From an uncultured Hyphomicrobium sp. (GTDB lineage Bacteria; Pseudomonadota; Alphaproteobacteria; Rhizobiales; Hyphomicrobiaceae), in contig CAKTFJ010000004.1 of the NCBI GenBank assembly GCA_934555825.1, positions 132,334 to 196,333 on the forward strand: DNA of 64,000 nt, in the 5' to 3' direction. Under the pieces are notes generated by a model. The model did no database searches and was not told the origin of the DNA. It saw only the letters and a list, made by a program, of their open reading frames with translations. Shown one piece after another: positions 34,574 to 42,563 of this stretch (the first letter of the stretch is position 1; every line of letters starts with the position of its first letter). The translations under genes were made by a program, and so were the position numbers.

Positions 34574-36514
34574 ATGCAAAACAGCAAGGTCATGACGGCC
34601 GACGAGGCCATCGCGCGGATCAAGGACGACGACGTCATCGCGACGACGGGCTTCGTCCAGAGCTGCATCCCGGAGATGCTGCATGCCGCGCTCGAAAAGC
34701 GCTTCGTCGAGACCAGGGCGCCGCGTGACCTCACGCTCATCATGTGCGCGGGCGCTGGCGACAGCAAAGGGCTCGGTACCGGCCGCCTCCATCACGAAGG
34801 GCTCTTGAAGCGCGTCATCGCCGCCAACTTCGGCCGCATGCCGAAAGTTGCCGAGGCCGCACAGAACAACAAGATCCAGGGCTACAACCTGCCCCAGGGC
34901 GTGATCTCGAAGCTCTACCGGAGCTGCGCTTCCGGCAGCCCCGGCCTGTTCACGAAAGTCGGCCTGCACACCTACGTCGATCCTCGCTTCGGCGGCGGCA
35001 AGGTCAACACCGTCACGCGCGAAGACCTGGTCAAGCTGCTCGAAGTCGAAGGGCAGGAGTGGCTGTTCTACAAGGCGACACCGATCAACGTCGCACTCAT
35101 CCGCGCAACCAGCGCCGATCCGCTCGGCAACCTCAGCATGGAAAAAGAGTGTCTGACGCTCGACGTGCTGGCGCAGGCGATGGCCGCACACAATAACGGC
35201 GGCGTTGTCATCGCGCAGGTCGAGCGCCTCGTCGCAGACGGCTCGATCAAGCCGAAGGACGTGAAGGTTCCCGGCATCCTCGTCGATTGCGTGGTCGTTG
35301 CCGATCCGCCCGAGATGCACCGCATGAACTACGGCGTCATGTACGATCCCGCGCTTGCGGGCGAAGTGCGCGTGACTGTCGACAACCTGCCGACGATGGC
35401 GCTCGACGAGCGCAAGATCATCGCGCGCCGCGCCTCGTTCGAACTGCCGCTCAACGGCGTGATCAATCTCGGCGTCGGCGCGCCGGACGGCGTTGCGAAC
35501 GTGGCCAACGAAGAAAAGGTTACGCCCTATCTCGTCATGACGACGGAAGCGGGTGCGATCGGCGGCGTGCTGGCGGGCGGATCGAGCTTCGGCTCCTCGG
35601 CCAACGCGCACTCGATCATCGACCAGAACCAGATGTTCGACTTCTACCATGGCGGCGGCCTCGACCTCACATGCCTCGGCATGGCGGAGTGCGACAGCCT
35701 CGGCAACGTCAACACGAGCAAGTTCGGCGGTCGCCTCAACGGCTGCGGCGGCTTCATCGACATCTCGCAGAACGCGCGCGCAGTGGTGTTTGCGGGCACA
35801 TTTACGGCAGGCGGTCTCAAGATCGCTGTCGAGGACGGTAACCTCAAGATCGTGCAGGAGGGCCGCGCGCGGAAGTTCGTCAATCATGTTGAACAGGTGA
35901 CGTTCTCGGGACAGTACGCCGCCGATAAGAGCCAGCCTGTGATCTACGTGACCGAGCGGTGCGTGTTCCAGCTCACCGATCACGGTCTGGAGCTGATCGA
36001 GGTGGCGCCCGGCATCGACATCGAGCGGGACATCCTCGCGCACATGGCCTTCAAGCCGCACATCCACAGCCCGATCACTATGAACCCGGCGCTGTTCTCG
36101 GAAGGCCCGATGGGTCTGCTTGCCGACCTCATGAACGAGGGCCTCAAGGACCGCATCAGCTACGACGCGAGCCGCAACCTGCTTTCGATCAATCTTTCGG
36201 CCTGGGCTGCGCGCAAGAAGGCGGACGTGGCAGATCTGAAGCGCGCCATCTCAGAGGCCTGCACGGCCGCGGGCCGCAAGGTCAACGCGGTGGTCAACCA
36301 GGATGGATGCCGTATCGCGGAAGACCTCTACGACCAGTACGCCGACATGGTCGCTTACGTGAACAAGCACCACTACGAGCGCATGGCGCGCTATGCGACG
36401 AGCGTCATCACGCGCACGAAGCTGCAGGACGCCTTGCGCCGCCGCGGTCTCGAAACGCGCGTGTACGACAGTGCCGAAGCGGCTTACGCGTCGCTCGGAC
36501 TCGCGGACGCGTAA
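34574..36514 (+). CDS. Class I acyl-CoA:acetate/3-ketoacid CoA-transferase, fused alpha-beta type
   Basis: This 646-residue protein is a family I CoA-transferase with the two subunit domains fused, as in YdiF or propionate CoA-transferase. The catalytic glutamate is in TTEAGAIGG (Glu325), followed by a glycine-rich stretch GGSSFGSSANAHS; GFVQSCIPEMLHAALEKRF near residue 27 is the alpha-domain start. It would shuttle CoA between short-chain acids. The exact substrates are not determined. The ATG at 34574 is chosen because the preceding 26 residues of a longer frame are unlike the family. Next gene is convergent, 13 bases away. Confidence 0.88.
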   Translation: MQNSKVMTADEAIARIKDDDVIATTGFVQSCIPEMLHAALEKRFVETRAPRDLTLIMCAGAGDSKGLGTGRLHHEGLLKRVIAANFGRMPKVAEAAQNNKIQGYNLPQGVISKLYRSCASGSPGLFTKVGLHTYVDPRFGGGKVNTVTREDLVKLLEVEGQEWLFYKATPINVALIRATSADPLGNLSMEKECLTLDVLAQAMAAHNNGGVVIAQVERLVADGSIKPKDVKVPGILVDCVVVADPPEMHRMNYGVMYDPALAGEVRVTVDNLPTMALDERKIIARRASFELPLNGVINLGVGAPDGVANVANEEKVTPYLVMTTEAGAIGGVLAGGSSFGSSANAHSIIDQNQMFDFYHGGGLDLTCLGMAECDSLGNVNTSKFGGRLNGCGGFIDISQNARAVVFAGTFTAGGLKIAVEDGNLKIVQEGRARKFVNHVEQVTFSGQYAADKSQPVIYVTERCVFQLTDHGLELIEVAPGIDIERDILAHMAFKPHIHSPITMNPALFSEGPMGLLADLMNEGLKDRISYDASRNLLSINLSAWAARKKADVADLKRAISEACTAAGRKVNAVVNQDGCRIAEDLYDQYADMVAYVNKHHYERMARYATSVITRTKLQDALRRRGLETRVYDSAEAAYASLGLADA

Positions 36515-36527
36515 CGGGAGCGCCCTT

Positions 36528-36896
36528 TCAAGCCGCGAACAGGTCGAAGCCGGCGAAACGCAAGAGCTCGTACGCACACCACACGATGATGAAGACCGCG
36601 AAGGTCGTGGCCGTCGTGTGGGCGTACGCGCGTGTCAGCAAAGGCTGCCGGCCATGGATGCTGACCGCGATTGCCGGGGCAACGACAGCGGCCACGACAG
36701 GCAAGGACCAAGGTGTGGGAAGCGTTGTGATGGCAACGAAGGCCGCGACGTAGGCGACGAAGTACGCCACGACGTGCCTTACGAAGGGCGGACGTCCAGA
36801 TGGATCTCCGAGAAACCAGATCCTGAAGTTCACCGCCGCGGCGGTGACGACCGCGGCGGCGAGCATCCAGGCCAACGTCAATTGCCATTGATCCAT
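36528..36896 (-). CDS. Small four-helix membrane protein of unknown function
   Basis: This 122-residue protein has four evident membrane segments (about residues 8-26, 38-55, 60-78, 95-115). No family comes to mind. It follows the MocR-type regulator on the same strand after 86 bases and may share its transcript. The ATG at 36896 (MDQWQLTLAWM) directly precedes the first membrane helix; an ATG nine codons earlier is possible. It converges on the CoA-transferase gene. Confidence 0.6.
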   Translation of the reverse strand: MDQWQLTLAWMLAAAVVTAAAVNFRIWFLGDPSGRPPFVRHVVAYFVAYVAAFVAITTLPTPWSLPVVAAVVAPAIAVSIHGRQPLLTRAYAHTTATTFAVFIIVWCAYELLRFAGFDLFAA

Positions 36897-36982
36897 CGGC
36901 TGCGTTTCTCCAGGACACTCCACTTGTCCGGCAGCTTAGCGACGAAGACCGCCGTCGCAATAGTAAGTTGGCGGAACGTTCG

Positions 36983-38368
36983 TCAGACGATCTGAGATGC
37001 GGCGTCGGGGCTGCCGAGCGCGTCTTTCAGGATGGCGAGCGCGCGCGCGAGTTGCGCCTGGCTGCGCGCAGCCCCCAGCGCAAGGCGGATCGCGTTCGGC
37101 GGAGCGGCATCCGTCGCGAAGGCATCCGCTGTGACGACGGCAAGGCCGCGTCCACCCAGATGCGCCACGAAGCGCGGCGCAGGCCAACGGTCCGGCAAGC
37201 CGAGCCAGACATGCAATGCGGCCGGATGAGCAGCCGCGTCGTGTCCTTGAAGCGCGTTTCGCGCCAACGTTTGACGGGCGGCGGCTTCCACCCGAACGGC
37301 GTCGATGAGGTCGCTTGCCGTGCCGTCGCGCATCCACTTGGCGGCGATTGCGGCCATCAGCGGAGAGGACATCTGCACCACCGCGCGCAGAAGCGCTGCG
37401 CAGCGCGCGGTGGCCGCCGCGTCCGGCGTGACGACGAGCGACGTGCGCAGGCCGGGCGCGATGGCTTTCGACAGGCTTGCCGCAAAGTAACTGCGCTCCG
37501 GAACGAAGGATGCGACGGGTGGCAGACCCGGCGCGAGGAAGGTATAGGGATCGTCCTCGATCAGGACGAGGCCGCGCTTGCGCACGACGGTGGCGATGCG
37601 TTCGCGCCGCTCGGCGCTCATCGTCGCCGTCGTCGGGTTCTGCATAGTAGGCGTCAGATAGACGATCTTGGCAGCTCCGCCGCGTGTCGCGCGGTCGAGC
37701 GCAGCCGGGATCATTCCCTCGCCGTCCATCTCGACGCCCACCAGCACCACCCCGAGCGCCGCTGCCGCCGCCTTGAACCCTGGATAGGTCAGCTTTTCGG
37801 TGAGGATCGTATCGCCCGGTACGGCGTGCGCGAGAAGGAGCGCGAACAGAGCGGGCTGCGTGCCCGGCGACAGGATCAGGCGGTCCGGTGTCAGCCCCGC
37901 TGCGAGATCCGGCACCATGCCGCCAAGCCATTCGGCTGCAGCCTTCCGCTCCGTGCCGGTGCCGCCGGGCTGCTGATACGTGAGATAGGGCGCGAGGCCG
38001 GTCTCGGCGCGTACATCGGCAAGGGCGCGCGCTAAGCGCCCGTCGAGATCGGCATCCGCCGGCTGGGGCGGGAGGTTCATGGAGAGATCGATGCCCGGCA
38101 TGGCGGACGCCCTGAGACCGCTTGCGGGCTGCGGCTTGACGAACGTGCCGCGCCCCACGGTCGCGTCGGTAAGGCCTTGGCGGCGCGCTTCGGCATAGGC
38201 GCGCGTCACTGTCGTGAGATCGACACCGAGCGCGCTCGCCAGTGCGCGGTGTGTCGGCAGCGTCTGCCCGGGCCGGAGACGTCCTTCCTCGATCGCCTCG
38301 GCAAGGGCGTTGACGATGCGCTGAAACACCGGCCCCTGCCGGCTTAAAATTGTATGCGTCCAATCCAT
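36983..38368 (-). CDS. MocR/PdxR-type GntR regulator with aminotransferase-like domain
   Basis: The 461-residue protein couples an N-terminal GntR winged helix (about residues 10-75, with QTLPTHRALASALGVDLTTVTRAY) to a PLP-binding aminotransferase-fold domain. The PLP lysine is expected in SLSKAIAPGLRTS. Regulators of this kind sense PLP or amino-acid derivatives and often control their own or a neighbouring gene. The start ATG at 38368 begins MDWTHTI, as in homologues, and coincides with one arm of an inverted repeat. Two direct repeats lie immediately upstream. The natural target may be DUF983 or itself. Confidence 0.92.
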   Translation of the reverse strand: MDWTHTILSRQGPVFQRIVNALAEAIEEGRLRPGQTLPTHRALASALGVDLTTVTRAYAEARRQGLTDATVGRGTFVKPQPASGLRASAMPGIDLSMNLPPQPADADLDGRLARALADVRAETGLAPYLTYQQPGGTGTERKAAAEWLGGMVPDLAAGLTPDRLILSPGTQPALFALLLAHAVPGDTILTEKLTYPGFKAAAAALGVVLVGVEMDGEGMIPAALDRATRGGAAKIVYLTPTMQNPTTATMSAERRERIATVVRKRGLVLIEDDPYTFLAPGLPPVASFVPERSYFAASLSKAIAPGLRTSLVVTPDAAATARCAALLRAVVQMSSPLMAAIAAKWMRDGTASDLIDAVRVEAAARQTLARNALQGHDAAAHPAALHVWLGLPDRWPAPRFVAHLGGRGLAVVTADAFATDAAPPNAIRLALGAARSQAQLARALAILKDALGSPDAASQIV

Positions 38369-38405
38369 ACAAATAGGTCATATCGCGCATTGCTGATCCA
38401 TACAA
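38363..38405. promoter_or_regulatory. Candidate MocR operator: two direct repeats 33 bp apart
   Basis: ATCCATACAA occurs at 38363-38372 and again at 38396-38405, 33 bases start to start, i.e. about three helical turns. The first copy also forms an inverted repeat TTGTATG/CATACAA (38350-38372) with the regulator's own first codons. MocR proteins such as GabR are known to bind two direct repeats spaced by about three turns. It lies between the divergent regulator and DUF983. Confidence 0.6.
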
Positions 38406-38461
38406 TGCGTTTTATGCCTCTCCTCAACGAAGCGCTAAACGCCCATCGCAGGAGGATCGCA

Positions 38462-38872
38462 ATGACTGAGGTTCAGGACGAGCCCACCGTTTCGCAGGCT
38501 CTCATCAATGGCGTGCGGTGCACGTGTCCGAACTGCGGCGAAGGGAAACTCTTCCGGCGCTTTCTGAAAGTCACGGAGACGTGCTCCGTCTGCGGCGAGG
38601 CGCTCCATCACCATCGCGCCGACGACATGCCGGCCTATATCGTGATGTCCATCGTCGGACACATCGTTATCGCGCTCGTGTTCTGGGTCGAGTTCCGTAT
38701 CGGCGGATGGCCGACGTCGCTGCACCTCGCGTTGTGGCTGCCGCTGACCGTTATCCTCTCTCTGGCCTTGCTGCAGCCGGTGAAGGGGTTCATCGTCGCG
38801 CTTCAATGGTCGTTCCGGATGCACGGATTCAGCGCGAGCCGTCCTCCGCGGCGCGTGGAAGCGACGAACTGA
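38462..38872 (+). CDS. DUF983 domain-containing membrane protein
   Basis: This 136-residue protein has an N-terminal zinc ribbon-like motif (CTCPNCGEGKLF at Cys20/22/25 and CSVCGE at Cys41/44) followed by two membrane helices (about 58-78 and 85-108), the layout of DUF983. The function is unknown; members in alphaproteobacteria are single genes. The ATG at 38462 has AGGAGG (38450-38455) six bases upstream, settling the start. It is divergent from the MocR-type regulator and could be its target. Confidence 0.88.
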   Translation: MTEVQDEPTVSQALINGVRCTCPNCGEGKLFRRFLKVTETCSVCGEALHHHRADDMPAYIVMSIVGHIVIALVFWVEFRIGGWPTSLHLALWLPLTVILSLALLQPVKGFIVALQWSFRMHGFSASRPPRRVEATN

Positions 38873-38951
38873 CGGGCGCTGGCAACGTCGCTCGGCGTCG
38901 CGAGCAACAGGTCCGCCGAACGGGCAACCTTTCGAGAAGAGCGTCACGGCC

Positions 38952-39860
38952 TTGAGCCCTTCCTCCTCCGCATTGCCGCTCTCTCATGCTCTCCTGGCAC
39001 TCGCGGTCACGGCCGTATGGGGGACGAACTTCGTCGTCATCCATATCGGCCTCGATCAACTTCCGCCTCTGCTCTTCGCTGCGCTCAGGTTTCTCGGCGC
39101 GCTTCTGCCGGCCGCGCTTTTGCTGAAGTGGCCACGTGGCGTGCCTTGGCGGAATCTTGCCGCCTATGGCGTGCTCGTCGGCGCCGGGCAATTCGGCCTG
39201 CTCTACATCGCAATGAACGGGCACATCACACCGGGGCTTGCCTCGCTCGTGGTGCAGACGCAGGTGTTCTTCACGATCGCGATGGCGGCAGCGTTCAACG
39301 GGGAACGATTGCACCAGCGGCAGATGCTGGCGCTGCTGATCACTCTCGTAGGGGTCGGCGTCATCCTCATGCACACAGATGGCGCAACGACGCCGCTCGG
39401 CCTCACGCTTGTGCTTGCGGCCGCGGCCTCTTGGGCGGCGAGCAACATCGTGGTTCGTGCCACGCCCACAGCCGACATGCTGGCTTACGTCGTGTGGGCG
39501 AGCCTGTTCGCCGTGCCACCTCTTTTCGCCCTCTCGCTCGCATTCGAGGGATGGCCTGCGATCCGCGACGGGCTTGCGAGCGCGGACACTGTCACGTGGG
39601 CGGCCGTTGCTTGGCAGGCCCTCGGCAACACCCTGTTCGGCTATGCGGCGTGGAGCTGGCTGCTGGCGCGCCACCCCGTCGCCAACGTCGCGCCGATGGC
39701 GCTGATGGTGCCGGTGTTCGGCATCGCCGCTTCGGCGCTTTGGCTCGGCGAGCCTTTGCAGACCTGGAAACTGGTTGCGGCAGCATTGGTGATGGCAGGC
39801 CTCGCGCTCAATTTGCTATGGCCCCGCATCGCGGCTGCGACGCGATCCCGGAATTCGTAA
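38952..39860 (+). CDS. EamA/DMT family transporter
   Basis: This 302-residue protein has ten membrane helices in two EamA repeats, with AVTAVWGTNFVVIHIGL near the start of repeat one and LTLVLAAAASWAASNIVVR near the start of repeat two. Such transporters export small metabolites or amino acids. The start is a TTG at 38952 because no ATG or GTG with better context precedes the first helix. It is 79 bases downstream of DUF983, maybe co-transcribed. Substrate unknown. Confidence 0.85.
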   Translation: MSPSSSALPLSHALLALAVTAVWGTNFVVIHIGLDQLPPLLFAALRFLGALLPAALLLKWPRGVPWRNLAAYGVLVGAGQFGLLYIAMNGHITPGLASLVVQTQVFFTIAMAAAFNGERLHQRQMLALLITLVGVGVILMHTDGATTPLGLTLVLAAAASWAASNIVVRATPTADMLAYVVWASLFAVPPLFALSLAFEGWPAIRDGLASADTVTWAAVAWQALGNTLFGYAAWSWLLARHPVANVAPMALMVPVFGIAASALWLGEPLQTWKLVAAALVMAGLALNLLWPRIAAATRSRNS

Positions 39861-39918
39861 GTCTCTGGACTTGACCTTCCGCAATTAGAACATATAGAGA
39901 ACATTCATGGAGGTCTCC

Positions 39919-41121
39919 ATGGAGCTTCTCGATAAACTCGCGATCCTCGCAGACGCCGCGAAATACGATGCATCCTGCGCGTCATCCGGCGGGGCAAAGC
40001 GCAAAGCCTCGGCGGACGGGCTCGGCTCGACCACGGGCGCCGGCATTTGCCACGCCTATACGCCGGACGGGCGCTGCGTCTCGCTGCTCAAGATCCTGCT
40101 GACGAACTATTGCTTGTTCGATTGCGCCTACTGCATCAATCGCCGTTCATCGAACGTGCCTCGCGCGCGTTTTTCGGTGGATGAGGTCGTGGGGCTGACG
40201 CTCTCGTTCTACAAGCGCAACATGATCGAGGGGCTGTTCCTCTCTTCCGGCATCATCCGCTCGGCCGACCACACGATGGAACAGCTCATGCGCGTGGCGA
40301 AGACGCTGCGCGTGACGCACGGGTTTGCCGGATACATCCATCTCAAGACCATTCCCGAAGCGAGCCCGTGGCTGATCGAGCAGGCGGGGCTGTGGGCCGA
40401 CCGGCTGTCGATCAATCTCGAACTGCCGACCGCGGCAGGCCTCACGCGTCTCGCTCCAGAAAAAAGCGACGCGACGATCCGCTCCGCGATGGGGCAGATG
40501 CACGAGCGCATCACGGAGGCGCGCGCCGAGCGACGCCGGTTCTCGCCAGCCGGGCAGAGCACGCAGGTGATCGTGGGCGCGGACGCGGCGACCGATACCG
40601 ACATCCTGACGGCAAGCGACGGTCTCTATCGGCGCTTCAAGCTGAGCCGGGTGTACTACTCGGCATTCAGCCCCATCGATCATGCGAGCGGGCTGCTTCC
40701 CCCGCAGGCGCCACCGCTCGCGCGCGAGCACCGGCTTTACCAGGCGGACTGGCTGCTCCGGCATTACGCGTTCTCGGTCGACGAGATCGTGTCCACGAGC
40801 GCCGACGACATGCTCGATCTCGAGATCGATCCGAAGCTTGCGTGGGCTCTGAAAAACCGCGGCTCGTTTCCCGTGGACGTGAACACCGCGCCGCGGGAGA
40901 TGCTGCTGCGTGTTCCCGGGCTTGGAACGCGGGCGGTGGACAAGATCGTCGCGGCGCGGCGGCACACGCGTCTACGCGCCGACGACGTGCGCCGGCTGAC
41001 GTCCTCGTTCCGCCGCGTGGCACCGTTTCTGATCACGTCGGATCATCACCCCGGCGCTGCAACCGACCGCGCGGACCTGCGTGCGCGCATCACGCCACAA
41101 ACGCAACTGAGCCTTTTGTGA
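39919..41121 (+). CDS. Radical SAM protein, putative DNA modification/repair family
   Basis: This 400-residue protein has the radical SAM cluster motif CLFDCAYC (Cys65, Cys69, Cys72), further conserved LFLSSGIIRS and GYIHLKTIPE stretches, and a C-terminal helix-hairpin-helix (PREMLLRVPGLGTRAVDKIV, near 325-344) that suggests DNA binding. It belongs to the radical SAM family habitually paired with UdgX, and its stop overlaps the UdgX start by one base here. The reaction is unknown. The start ATG at 39919 follows GGAGG at 39909-39913; the upstream ATG at 39907 overlaps that ribosome-binding site. Confidence 0.9.
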   Translation: MELLDKLAILADAAKYDASCASSGGAKRKASADGLGSTTGAGICHAYTPDGRCVSLLKILLTNYCLFDCAYCINRRSSNVPRARFSVDEVVGLTLSFYKRNMIEGLFLSSGIIRSADHTMEQLMRVAKTLRVTHGFAGYIHLKTIPEASPWLIEQAGLWADRLSINLELPTAAGLTRLAPEKSDATIRSAMGQMHERITEARAERRRFSPAGQSTQVIVGADAATDTDILTASDGLYRRFKLSRVYYSAFSPIDHASGLLPPQAPPLAREHRLYQADWLLRHYAFSVDEIVSTSADDMLDLEIDPKLAWALKNRGSFPVDVNTAPREMLLRVPGLGTRAVDKIVAARRHTRLRADDVRRLTSSFRRVAPFLITSDHHPGAATDRADLRARITPQTQLSLL

Positions 41122-42554
41122 TGAGGGTTACGTCGGTCACACTCGGAGCCGGCGCCGACTTGAACGGCTTTCGCCGGGCCGTCCGCCGGCTCATTGCAGA
41201 CGACATTTCGCCTGAGGCGGTGGTCTGGCAGACGGATGCAGCGCCGTCGCTTTTCGATGCGAGCCCGATGGCCGGAACGCTCGATACCGCTCCGCCCATC
41301 TCCCTGCCTCGAACGGCGACCGATCTCATCCGCCATGTCGTCTGCCACCACGATCCGGAGAGGTACGCGCTGCTCTATCGCTGCGTCTGGCGCCTCCTCA
41401 ACGGCGAGCGGGCCTTGCTCGACGTTGCGAGCGATCCCCTCGTCGCGCGTCTCGCCCTGATGGCCAAATCCGTGCGGCGCGACGTTCATAAGATGCACGC
41501 GTTCCTGCGATTTCGCTGTGTGAGCGACCGCTCGGGCGAACGCTACATCGCATGGTTCGAGCCCGCGCATTACATCCTTGAGGAGACCGCGGATTTTTTC
41601 GTCGATCGCTTTCGTAGCATGGTGTGGTCGATCCTGACGCCCGTGGGCTCCCTTCATTGGGACCGCGAGACGCTGAGGATCGGACCGCCCGGCGACAAGG
41701 CCACGCTGCCCGCTACAGGCGCGGTCGAAGCGGAATGGGACACCTACTACGCCAGCACGTTCAATCCGGCGCGCGCGAATACCGCTGCCATGCTGCGCGA
41801 GATGCCGAAAAAGTACTGGCGCAATATGCCGGAGACGAAATTGATCCCGGACCTGCTTCGCTCCGCCGGTTCGCGCGTTGAGACGTTCATGAGCAACGCG
41901 CCTGCCCTGCCCCGCAAGAAGGATCCGGCGAAAGCCGTGGCGCGGATGCGCGACGGCGAGGTGCGGACGCTCGCAGACCTCAATGCGGTGATTGCGGCCG
42001 CAGAGCCGTTCGTGCCGGGTGGCACGCGGGCCGTGCTCGGTGAAGGGCCGCTCAAGCCTGCGCTTGCGTTCGTCGGCGAGCAGCCTGGCGATCAGGAGGA
42101 TCTTCAGGGGCACGCGTTCGTCGGCCCGGCCGGCCAGCTTCTCACGCGCGCGATGACCGAAGCCGGCATCGACCGCGATGCCTGCTACCTCACCAATGCG
42201 GTGAAGCACTTCAAGTTCGAACAGCGCGGGAAGCGCCGATTGCATAGGACGCCAACTGCGGGAGAGGTGCGCCACTATCGCTGGTGGCTCGACAAGGAGC
42301 TCGAACTCGTCGCGCCCAAACTGATTGTCGCCCTTGGCGCGACTGCCGTACTCGCCCTCGTCGGCAAAGCGCTGCCGATCACCAAGTTGCGCGGTCCTTT
42401 GGACTTCGACGGACGCCCCGGCTTCGTCACGGTTCATCCATCTTATCTGCTGCGTCTGCCGGATGCGGCCGCCAAACGCGACGCTTACGCCACCTTCGTC
42501 GCGGATCTCGTGGCGGCGCAGGCATTGGCCGCAAAGCTCGGCGCGGCGGCGTGA
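41121..42554 (+). CDS. udgX: UdgX family uracil-DNA binding protein with N-terminal DUF4130 domain
   Basis: This 477-residue protein has a DUF4130 domain (about residues 1-250) and a C-terminal family 4-like UDG fold with GEQPGDQED (319-327), HAFVGPAGQLL and VTVHPSYLLR. The loop KRRLH (371-375) corresponds to the UdgX KRRIH loop, whose histidine (here His375) forms a covalent adduct with the uracil site in DNA. It would trap uracil lesions. It is coupled to the radical SAM gene (TGATG). At the end it converges on the TPR gene with a nine-base gap. Confidence 0.92.
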   Translation: MRVTSVTLGAGADLNGFRRAVRRLIADDISPEAVVWQTDAAPSLFDASPMAGTLDTAPPISLPRTATDLIRHVVCHHDPERYALLYRCVWRLLNGERALLDVASDPLVARLALMAKSVRRDVHKMHAFLRFRCVSDRSGERYIAWFEPAHYILEETADFFVDRFRSMVWSILTPVGSLHWDRETLRIGPPGDKATLPATGAVEAEWDTYYASTFNPARANTAAMLREMPKKYWRNMPETKLIPDLLRSAGSRVETFMSNAPALPRKKDPAKAVARMRDGEVRTLADLNAVIAAAEPFVPGGTRAVLGEGPLKPALAFVGEQPGDQEDLQGHAFVGPAGQLLTRAMTEAGIDRDACYLTNAVKHFKFEQRGKRRLHRTPTAGEVRHYRWWLDKELELVAPKLIVALGATAVLALVGKALPITKLRGPLDFDGRPGFVTVHPSYLLRLPDAAAKRDAYATFVADLVAAQALAAKLGAAA

Positions 42555-42563
42555 GCTGCCTCG

